This document shows, in pieces, positions 48,823-55,672 of a stretch of 64,000 nt of DNA. The notes beneath the pieces are model-generated. The model saw nothing but the letters and a program-made list of their open reading frames with translations. It did not search any database and was not told where the DNA came from. The translations under genes were made by a program, and so were the position numbers. Positions within the stretch are counted from its first letter, which is position 1. The number at the start of each line of letters is the position of its first letter. This DNA comes from a candidate division KSB1 bacterium (GTDB lineage: Bacteria; Electryoneota; RPQS01), in NCBI GenBank assembly GCA_016214895.1, contig JACRMR010000017.1:62001-126000 (forward strand), read 5' to 3'.

Positions 48823-50277
48823 ATGACGATGACGCGCAATCTCAAAGTGAAGTCGAAACGTCACGCCACCCGCCCGGGCGAACGCGCATTGCTGACCACG
48901 TTCTGGCTGCCCTCCTTCGCCAGCCTGGTCGATATGCTCGCCGTCGTCGCCGCGGCACTGACGTCCTACTATATCCGCTTCTATTCCTACCTGAATTACT
49001 GGCTGCCGCCGGACTGGCAGCCCAAAGTCCGCAACTATGCCCTGTTCGGTCTGCTGCTCGGCCTGATCTATACCCTCGTCTCCTGGTCCTACCGTAGCTA
49101 CGCATCCAAGCTCCGCGTCCCGCTCGAACAGGAAGTCGGGCGCATCATCCGCGGCTCCCTGCTGAGTATGGGCGTCGTGATGGCGGGGATCTTCTTCTAT
49201 CGCGAGTTCGACTACTCGCGGGCCGTCTTCCTCATGACACTCGTGCTCATGATGCCCGCGCTGATCATCGCCCGCACGATCTACCAGCGATTGCAGTCCA
49301 TGCTGTTCAAACGCGGAATCGGCGTGCAGCGAATCGCCCTCTGGGGTCGCGGTGACGTGGCCGCCAAACTCTGGCATGACTTCGAGCATGGCCGCGCGCA
49401 GGGCTTCGAACTCGTCGGCGCCATCGGCAAGCCCCCCATCGCCAATGCCCCCTCGCTGGGAGAGGTCGCCGCCATCAAAAGCCTCGTCTTCGAACACGAC
49501 CTCGATCTGATCGTAATGGCTCCGCCGCCGGGCGAAGAAGAGGCCATGAATGACGTGCTGCGCGCTTCCGAAGGCATCACCGTCGAGTTGCTCTACTGCC
49601 CCGCCGCGATCGAGATTACCCGCTCCCGTATCCGGGTCACCGAAGTCGGCGGACGGCCCATTCTGCGGTTGAAGACCATTCCCATGTCCGGCTGGCGATA
49701 TATCGTCAAGCGAGCGACCGACTTCGGCTTCGCGGCAATCTTCCTCCTCTGCTTTAGCTGGCTCTATGCCCTCATCGCCGCCATCGTGTATCTCGACAGC
49801 GGTAAACCCATCTTCTATCGGCAGCCACGCGTCGGCATGGACGGCAGCGAATTCGACGTCATTAAGTTCCGCACCATGCGCACCGACTCCGAAGCCAAGA
49901 GCGGTCCCGTCTGGGCCGTCAAAGGCGATACCCGCTACACCCGAATCGGCGGCTTCCTGCGCCGCTGGTCGCTCGATGAACTCCCGCAAATCTGGAGCGT
50001 CTTCCGCGGCCACATGTCGCTCGTCGGTCCGCGACCCGAACGCCCGTTCTTTGTCGAACAATTCTCCCAACGGATTCCGCAATATCTCGATCGCCATCGG
50101 GTGAAATCCGGACTCACCGGCTGGGCGCAGGTCAACGGCTTACGCGGCAGTGACTCCACCATCGAAGCCCGCACCGAAGCCGATCTCTACTATATCGAAA
50201 ATTGGAACCTCTGGCTCGACCTGAGAATCCTCGTCCGTACTATCCTGACCGTTATCCGCGGCGATGGCGCCATGTAA
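48823..50277 (+). CDS. Polyprenyl-phosphate sugar-1-phosphate transferase (WcaJ/PssY-like)
   Basis: The 484-residue protein has four N-terminal membrane helices (about 20-41, 66-88, 110-125, 135-150) and a CoA-binding-like domain (GIGVQRIALWGRGDVAAKLW). A further helix leads to the catalytic bacterial sugar transferase domain with SGKPIFYRQPRVGMDGSEF, VIKFRTMRTD, RWSLDELPQIWSVFRG and SLVGPRPERPFFVEQF. It starts exopolysaccharide or O-antigen repeat synthesis by loading a sugar phosphate on undecaprenyl phosphate. Near the C-terminus, GLTGWAQVNGLRG is also typical. The gene is not in a visible polysaccharide cluster. Confidence 0.92.
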   Translation: MTMTRNLKVKSKRHATRPGERALLTTFWLPSFASLVDMLAVVAAALTSYYIRFYSYLNYWLPPDWQPKVRNYALFGLLLGLIYTLVSWSYRSYASKLRVPLEQEVGRIIRGSLLSMGVVMAGIFFYREFDYSRAVFLMTLVLMMPALIIARTIYQRLQSMLFKRGIGVQRIALWGRGDVAAKLWHDFEHGRAQGFELVGAIGKPPIANAPSLGEVAAIKSLVFEHDLDLIVMAPPPGEEEAMNDVLRASEGITVELLYCPAAIEITRSRIRVTEVGGRPILRLKTIPMSGWRYIVKRATDFGFAAIFLLCFSWLYALIAAIVYLDSGKPIFYRQPRVGMDGSEFDVIKFRTMRTDSEAKSGPVWAVKGDTRYTRIGGFLRRWSLDELPQIWSVFRGHMSLVGPRPERPFFVEQFSQRIPQYLDRHRVKSGLTGWAQVNGLRGSDSTIEARTEADLYYIENWNLWLDLRILVRTILTVIRGDGAM

Positions 50278-50716
50278 GCCGCAGGCGAAACGATAATGAG
50301 GACGCCGCGAACTTCATTCTTTCATGTGAATTTATGCACGACATCCCTCACGTCCCAGCCCACGCCGCGGCGGGATTCCTTCCCCTACTTCCGTCGAGCA
50401 GGGATTCCTTCCCTGCCGGAATTGCGATCAGCCACGAGTTCGGAGTCCACAGTCAATCCTGTCCGCACCCCGTCCCCCCTTCCAAGGGGGACCATAGGGG
50501 GGTTCTTGATTCCCCTTCTCGGCCGAGCAGGGTTTCCTTCCCTGCCGGAATCACGCACAGCCAAGCGAGTTCAAATCAAGCCTCATCTTGTCCGCACCCC
50601 GTCCCCCCTTCCAAGGGGGGACCATAGGGGGTTCTTGATTCCCGAGTCCTCGCCGAGCAGGGATTCCTTCCCTGCCGGAATCAGTTCGGCCACCCCGCTA
50701 CGACGCGCGTGAATCT
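50278..50716. repeat. 439-base gene-free repeat field
   Basis: No gene. Three hairpin repeats with CCGAGCAGGG-ATTCCTTCCC-TGCCGGAAT lie at 50392-50424, 50521-50552 and 50651-50683, plus a partial one near 50365. Between them are two G-run palindromes of the form CCCCCCTTCCAAGGGGG-ACCATAGGGGG-TTCTTGATTCCC at 50475-50515 and 50605-50642. The two ~130-base blocks (50400-50520 and 50530-50650) are themselves nearly identical, so the pair of elements was duplicated in tandem. Confidence 0.85.
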
Positions 50717-52192
50717 ATGCACGACTTACTCAGCGTTCTAAAAAAATACTGGGGTTACGACTCCTTCCGCCCGCTGCAAAAGGATGCCATGTCCAGCGTC
50801 CTGCTCGGCAATGACTCGCTGGTGGTCATGCCTACCGGCGGCGGAAAGTCCATCTGCTATCAGGCCCCGGCCATGGTTCGCGATCAGCTCGGCGTCGTCA
50901 TCTCGCCCCTCATCGCGCTGATGAAGGATCAGGTCGATGCACTGACCCAATGCGGCATCCCTGCGGCCTTCTACAATAGCACGCAATCCGCGAGCGAGCG
51001 CTTCGAGGTCGAACAGCAACTCGCCGAGCGCAAACAGAAGCTGCTCTATGTCGCGCCCGAACGGCTGGTCAACCCCGACTTTCTCCGCCTGCTGAAAGCC
51101 GCCGGACCCGCCTTCTTCGCCGTCGATGAAGCCCACTGTATCAGCAGTTGGGGACACGATTTCCGGCCCGAGTATCGCGAACTGGCCATGCTCAAACAGC
51201 AGTTCCCCGAAGCCGCCGTACATGCCTACACGGCCACCGCGACGCCGCACGTCCAACAGGATATCATCAGCCAGCTCGGCCTGCAAAACCCGGTCGTGCT
51301 GATCGGCTCCTTCGACCGGCCCAATCTGAGCTATCGCATTGTCCGTCGCAGCAGTCTCCTCGAACAAGTCTGCGATTGCATCGAGCGCCACCGCTCGGAT
51401 TCCGGCATCATCTACTGCTTGAAACGGGCCGATACCGAAGCCCTCTGCGACGCACTCACCAAACGCGGCTACCGCGCCCTGCCCTATCATGCTGGCCTGC
51501 CCGATGCGGTGCGCAAGCGCAATCAGGAGGCCTTTATCCGTGACGACGTCGAACTCATGGTCTCCACCGTCGCCTTCGGCATGGGAATTGACAAATCCAA
51601 CGTCCGGTTCGTGATCCACGCCGGCATGCCCAAGACGATCGAGCACTATCAACAGGAATCCGGACGCGCCGGTCGCGACGGCCTCGAAGCCGAGTGTCTG
51701 CTACTCTGGAACGGCAGTGACGTCATCACCCAGAAATACTTCCTCCGTGACCTGACCGGTGAAGCTTACCGAATCGCCAAGCGCAAGCTCGAAGACATCC
51801 ACGAATTCTGTCAGGCCTCGTCCTGCCGCCACCGCGCACTCGTCCGCTACTTCGGCCAACCCTATGAAACCGAAAACTGCGCCGCCTGCGACTCGTGCCT
51901 CGGCCTCAGCTCAACCTTTGAAACCAAACGCGAGTTCACTCCTCACGAATGCCGCGAGTTCGCCCGCAAGCTGCTCGGCGCCGTGGCCGAACTTGAACCC
52001 TGCTATCTCAGCCGCGCCATGGAAGTCGTCGTCGGCGCCGGAAGCGCGTGGATCGCCGAAGCCGGTCTTGACAAGTCAACATACTTCCGCTCCATCACCG
52101 GATTCCGCCGCGAAGCCGTCCGCGACTGGATTGTGCAATTGCTCGAGCAAGGCTATCTCCTCAAAGACGAGGAGACTAAAATGGTGCGCTAA
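50717..52192 (+). CDS. recQ: RecQ-family ATP-dependent DNA helicase, frameshifted before the HRDC domain
   Basis: The first 491 residues contain all helicase motifs: VMPTGGGKSICYQAPA (Walker A), DEAHCISSWGHDFRPEY (DEAH), ATATPHVQQDI, VSTVAFGMGIDKSNVRFVIH and QQESGRAGRDG. The zinc Cys residues are in ENCAACDSCLG and the RQC winged helix follows. The frame stops at 52190 inside the RQC domain, after KDEETKMVR. The missing part (LSPAAGQILNG and then an HRDC domain) continues in the -1 frame from the AAAA run at 52178-52181. A one-base loss, an assembly error or frameshifting would explain this. Confidence 0.92.
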   Translation: MHDLLSVLKKYWGYDSFRPLQKDAMSSVLLGNDSLVVMPTGGGKSICYQAPAMVRDQLGVVISPLIALMKDQVDALTQCGIPAAFYNSTQSASERFEVEQQLAERKQKLLYVAPERLVNPDFLRLLKAAGPAFFAVDEAHCISSWGHDFRPEYRELAMLKQQFPEAAVHAYTATATPHVQQDIISQLGLQNPVVLIGSFDRPNLSYRIVRRSSLLEQVCDCIERHRSDSGIIYCLKRADTEALCDALTKRGYRALPYHAGLPDAVRKRNQEAFIRDDVELMVSTVAFGMGIDKSNVRFVIHAGMPKTIEHYQQESGRAGRDGLEAECLLLWNGSDVITQKYFLRDLTGEAYRIAKRKLEDIHEFCQASSCRHRALVRYFGQPYETENCAACDSCLGLSSTFETKREFTPHECREFARKLLGAVAELEPCYLSRAMEVVVGAGSAWIAEAGLDKSTYFRSITGFRREAVRDWIVQLLEQGYLLKDEETKMVR

Positions 52193-52539
52193 GCCCGGCC
52201 GCCGGCCAGATTCTGAACGGCGACGCCGCGCCCACCATCGTCGAACGCGTGCAGAGCGCCCCCAAGGCCTTGCCCGCCGCTGCGACGGATGCCCTGTGGA
52301 ACGAAGTGGATCGCGCGCTCTTCGAAAAATTGCGCAGGATTCGGCGAGATCTGGCTGAACAACGGCATGTCCCCGCCTATGTCATCTTGCACGATGCCGC
52401 GCTGCGCGAACTCGCAAGATCGCGCCCCAAATCCCTCACCGAGCTGGCGCGCGTCTCCGGAATCGGTGACCGCAAGATCCAGGAGTTCGGCCAGGTACTC
52501 GTACAGGTGATCCGCGCTCATCTGGGCCAGCGCGGATAA
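52180..52539 (+). pseudogene. recQ: Detached C-terminal part of RecQ (end of RQC plus HRDC domain)
   Basis: In the frame one base back from recQ the sequence reads NGALSPAAGQILNGDAAPTI, which continues the RQC domain. A full HRDC domain follows: LFEKLRRIRRDLAEQRHVPA, YVILHDAALRELARSRPKS and LARVSGIGDRKIQEFGQVLV. No ribosome binding site or good start exists near the break; a GTG at 52249 would give 96 residues. HRDC modulates substrate binding of RecQ, so a truncated helicase could still unwind DNA. Confidence 0.85.
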
Positions 52540-52599
52540 CCAGCGCTCGCGTTTTCTCTGACTATAGATACTATTCCCACATTTACCCCCCAAAAACCT

Positions 52600-53367
52600 A
52601 TGTCGCCGAGAAAAAAGATCGCCAAAACCGCGAAAGCGGCTCGGAGTGCCAAGCCCGTGAAATCCGCGAAGGCCACACGGTCCGTCAGGTCCGCCCGCCG
52701 GCGCGATGTCCAGCAAGAGCCGAAAATCTCCGACGCGACCGTCAAACGGCTCTCCAAGTACTACCGTACCCTGCACCATTCCATTCTCCACGACAAGCCG
52801 ACGATCTCCTCGGAGGAGATCGCGACCCACAATGGAGTCACCTCGGCGCAGGTCCGCAAGGACCTCTCCATGTTCGGGGCCTTCGGTCGGCGCGGCCTCG
52901 GTTACAGCGTCCACGATCTCCACTATAATATCAGCCATATCCTCGGCCTCAACCGCCAATGGAATATCTGCCTCGTCGGCGCCGGCAACATCGGTACCGC
53001 CCTCATCCACTTCCGGCAGTTCGCCGAACAGGGCTTCGTCTTCCGCGTCATCTTCGACAGCGATCCCAAAAAGCGCGGCACCAAGATCGACGACATCCCC
53101 GTCTTTGATCTGGACCGGGCCGACGAGCTGGTCGCAAAAGAGAACATCAAGATCGCCGTCCTCGCGCTGCCCGCGCTGGCCGCGCAAAAAGCGGTTGACC
53201 GCCTCGTCCAAGTCGGCGTCAGGGGCTTCCTGAATTTCGCCCCCGTCACCATCCACGTCCCCAAAGGCGTCCATGTCCGCAACGAGAACATGGCCATCGA
53301 AATCGAAGCCCTCTCCTACGCCCTCTCCGCCAAAACCGGACGAAAGCGAAGGAGCGGCGAAGAGTGA
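52600..53367 (+). CDS. rex: Redox-sensing repressor Rex with basic N-terminal tail
   Basis: The 255-residue protein has the Rex plan: winged helix (residues ~44-103, ISSEEIATHNGVTSAQVRKD and the wing FGRRGLGY), then a Rossmann fold with CLVGAGNIGTALIHF and the swapped C-terminal helix. Rex senses NADH/NAD+ and represses fermentative or respiratory genes. Unusual is an extension of about 40 residues rich in Lys/Ala/Arg (KKIAKTAKAARSAKPVKSAK), like a histone-H1-type tail, that should bind DNA without specificity. The stop overlaps the next restriction gene (GTGA). Confidence 0.93.
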   Translation: MSPRKKIAKTAKAARSAKPVKSAKATRSVRSARRRDVQQEPKISDATVKRLSKYYRTLHHSILHDKPTISSEEIATHNGVTSAQVRKDLSMFGAFGRRGLGYSVHDLHYNISHILGLNRQWNICLVGAGNIGTALIHFRQFAEQGFVFRVIFDSDPKKRGTKIDDIPVFDLDRADELVAKENIKIAVLALPALAAQKAVDRLVQVGVRGFLNFAPVTIHVPKGVHVRNENMAIEIEALSYALSAKTGRKRRSGEE

Positions 53368-54020
53368 CAAAACCAGACTTGACCGTCCAAGCCTTGCGCG
53401 AGAGCGCCGCCGAATTCACGAAGATCGTCTCTGAACAGCTACATCCTGAACTGTTCGGGACTACGGATGGAAAAGCGGTAGGCACATATGTTGAACACGG
53501 TTTTCGAGATTACCTATCTAAGTCCTTCCAATTTGAACAAGGGAATTCGGCGGAAGGCATTGATTTCCCGTCGCTGGGCGTGGACCTGAAAGTCACGAGC
53601 ATTGCTCAGCCGCAATCGTCGTGTCCGTTCAAGTCAGCGCGCGACAAGGTGTACGGTCTTGGCTATTCGCTACTGGTCTTTGTTTACGACAAGAAAGACA
53701 TTCAGGACTCCAGATCCGTCCGCCTATCTATCTTGCATGCCGTCTTTGTAGATGCGAGCAGGACTGCTGACCACCAGACGACTAAAGGGCTGCGTCGGGT
53801 CTTGGATGAAGAGGGGAACAAAGAAGACATAGCGGCGTTTCTCTTGGAGCGAAACCTGCCGCTGGACGAGATAGGCGCCAATGCATTGGCCGACGAAATA
53901 GGGCGGGTTCGACCGGAACTCGGGTACCTGACCATCTCCAACGCGTTTCAGTGGAGACTTCAATATCAGCGTGTGATCGAGTTGGCAGGTAGTGTTGATG
54001 GAATCTCGAGAATACGATAG
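53364..54020 (+). CDS. PD-(D/E)XK restriction endonuclease of a two-gene R-M system
   Basis: The 218-residue protein begins with GTG overlapping the rex stop. The nuclease site is GIDFPSLGVDLKVTSIAQPQ, with Asp67 and Asp74-X-Lys76, a PD-(D/E)XK variant; a preceding helix has TYVEHGFRDYLSKSF with a conserved-looking Glu. It is followed and overlapped by an adenine methylase gene, which makes the restriction assignment likely. GC content is lower than in rex. The direct fusion of its start to the rex stop suggests insertion exactly at the 3' end of rex. Confidence 0.78.
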   Translation: MTKPDLTVQALRESAAEFTKIVSEQLHPELFGTTDGKAVGTYVEHGFRDYLSKSFQFEQGNSAEGIDFPSLGVDLKVTSIAQPQSSCPFKSARDKVYGLGYSLLVFVYDKKDIQDSRSVRLSILHAVFVDASRTADHQTTKGLRRVLDEEGNKEDIAAFLLERNLPLDEIGANALADEIGRVRPELGYLTISNAFQWRLQYQRVIELAGSVDGISRIR

Positions 54021-55536
54021 GCACCAAATGGCAAGCGCAGCAGGCAAGATCGAGTTCGGCGATTTCCAGACCCCAATGGATCTGGCGAGGAGAGTATGTG
54101 CACTTGCCGGGGAAAGCGGAATCGCCTTTCGCAGCGTCGTGGAACCCACTTGTGGAATTGGGAATTTTCTGATTGCGGCGAAGGAACGGATTCCGACCCT
54201 TACTGATGCCCTCGGGGTGGAGGTCAATCCGAGCTATGCCGCTCAGGCGACGCACGCTATGTCCACCCCGGCCAGCGGGGTCATCCCCAAAATCGTCTGC
54301 GCGAACTTCTTCGATTACGACTGGTCAGCCGAGTTGCAGAACCTGCCGGAGCCGCTGCTTGTTATTGGCAACCCACCCTGGGTCACGAATGCCGAGCTTT
54401 CTTCGATCGGGAGTCGGAATCTCCCGGTGAAGAGTAATATCTTCAGGCATCGCGGCATCGACGCACTCACTGGAAAGAGCAATTTCGACATTTCTGAGTG
54501 GATGTTGATTCAGGCCGTTGAATGGATGTCCGGACGCTCAGGAATGTTGGCCGTCTTGTGCAAAACATCCGTTGCCAGAAAGGTTATGACGTATGCATGG
54601 AAGCGCGGCCTCAGAATCAAGACCGCTGATTTGTACCTTATCGATGCTCAGGCGAATTTCTCAGCTTCAGTGGATGCTTGCCTACTTGCCGTAGTTATCG
54701 GTGAAGGTGCGGATTCTGCAACTTGTGCCGTCCACCCAAGCCTGGACGCGGACGCGACCCGCAGATTCGGATTTGATCATGGCCGCGTGATCGCCAATGC
54801 CGACCTTTACCGCAAATGGCGGCCGCTGGCAGGAAATGGAAACAGCCCATGGCGCTCGGGGGTCAAGCATGACTGCGCCGCGGTATTCGAGCTGCAACGG
54901 GAGGGCGAGCTATTCAGGAACGGTAACGGCGAGCTCGCGCCGCTCGATGCAACCGACGTGTTTCCATTGCTCAAGAGCTCCGATGTCGCCAACGGCAGGC
55001 AGGCAATCGGGCGCCGCTGGATACTAATGACGCAAAGGCATGCCGGCGATGACACGACGCGATTGGAGACCGGCTCGCCGTTAACATGGAGCTACCTGCA
55101 GGCCAATCTGGCCGCGATTCAACGTCGAGCCAGTAATATGTACAAGAGCCAACATCCGTTTGCCATGTACGGCGTTGGACCGTATTCTTATGCACCATGG
55201 AAGGTCGCCATTAGCGGCCTCTATAAGCGACTGTTCTTTCAGCTGATTCCGCCCTTTGACGGCAAACCGGTAATCTTAGACGACACCTGTTATTTCCTGC
55301 CGTTTGAAACCGAAATTGCCGCAAAGACGGTGTATGACTTGCTGAATTCCACTCCGGCACAAGAATTCCTGGAGTCCCTGGTGTTTTGGGATTCCAAGCG
55401 ACCGATTACAGCGGACCTGCTACGCAGCCTTGACCTTGAGCGCCTGGCAAAGACACTGGGCAAAGGCGATCTCTTCGTCGTCCCGGCATCCAAACGAGCA
55501 GGAGCGGAGCGGCAGCTCGATCTTGGGACGGATTGA
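53998..55536 (+). CDS. N6-adenine DNA methyltransferase of the same R-M system
   Basis: The start at ATG 53998 overlaps the nuclease gene by 23 bases (ATG 54028 is the alternative) and gives 512 residues. It has FGDFQTPMDLARRVCAL, the SAM motif VEPTCGIGNFLIAAKERI and the catalytic VIGNPPWVTNAEL. The NPPW and the long C-terminal recognition part place it among gamma-class adenine methylases such as those of TaqI/PstI type. Target unknown. It protects the host from the nuclease before it. A hairpin terminator follows at 55588. Confidence 0.88.
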   Translation: MESREYDRHQMASAAGKIEFGDFQTPMDLARRVCALAGESGIAFRSVVEPTCGIGNFLIAAKERIPTLTDALGVEVNPSYAAQATHAMSTPASGVIPKIVCANFFDYDWSAELQNLPEPLLVIGNPPWVTNAELSSIGSRNLPVKSNIFRHRGIDALTGKSNFDISEWMLIQAVEWMSGRSGMLAVLCKTSVARKVMTYAWKRGLRIKTADLYLIDAQANFSASVDACLLAVVIGEGADSATCAVHPSLDADATRRFGFDHGRVIANADLYRKWRPLAGNGNSPWRSGVKHDCAAVFELQREGELFRNGNGELAPLDATDVFPLLKSSDVANGRQAIGRRWILMTQRHAGDDTTRLETGSPLTWSYLQANLAAIQRRASNMYKSQHPFAMYGVGPYSYAPWKVAISGLYKRLFFQLIPPFDGKPVILDDTCYFLPFETEIAAKTVYDLLNSTPAQEFLESLVFWDSKRPITADLLRSLDLERLAKTLGKGDLFVVPASKRAGAERQLDLGTD

Positions 55537-55587
55537 CGAACCTCGCAAGCCCGGACGTTCGTTGTACCCTTGAAATCCGTGCATGCA

Positions 55588-55617
55588 AACGCCCCCGACC
55601 AACCGGCCAGGGGCGTT
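55588..55617. terminator. Hairpin between convergent genes
   Basis: AACGCCCC (55588-55595) and GGGGCGTT (55610-55617) form an 8-bp perfect stem with a 14-base loop that can pair further. It lies after the methylase stop and before pabBC on the other strand, with GCCATTTCTGTTT following on the + strand. Confidence 0.65.
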
Positions 55618-55621
55618 GCCA

Positions 55622-55665
55622 TTTCTGTTTCTCCCATATCCTGTGGGGGGACAGGGGGGAGTCCT
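55622..55665. repeat. G-run palindromic repeat
   Basis: CCCATATCCTGTGGGGGGAC followed by AGGGGGGAGTCCTCAG is a member of the G-run family, between the terminator and the 3' end of pabBC. Confidence 0.65.
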
Positions 55666-55672
55666 CAGTCTT

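Noticed and set aside
46280-50097. Long minus-strand frames opposite glutamine synthetase and the sugar transferase
   Set aside because: Shadows of genes whose catalytic motifs are on the plus strand.
52175-52195. Programmed -1 ribosomal frameshifting as the sole explanation for split recQ
   Set aside because: The site ACTAAAATGG is not a classic X-XXY-YYZ heptamer and no clear stimulatory structure was seen; kept only as one of three options.
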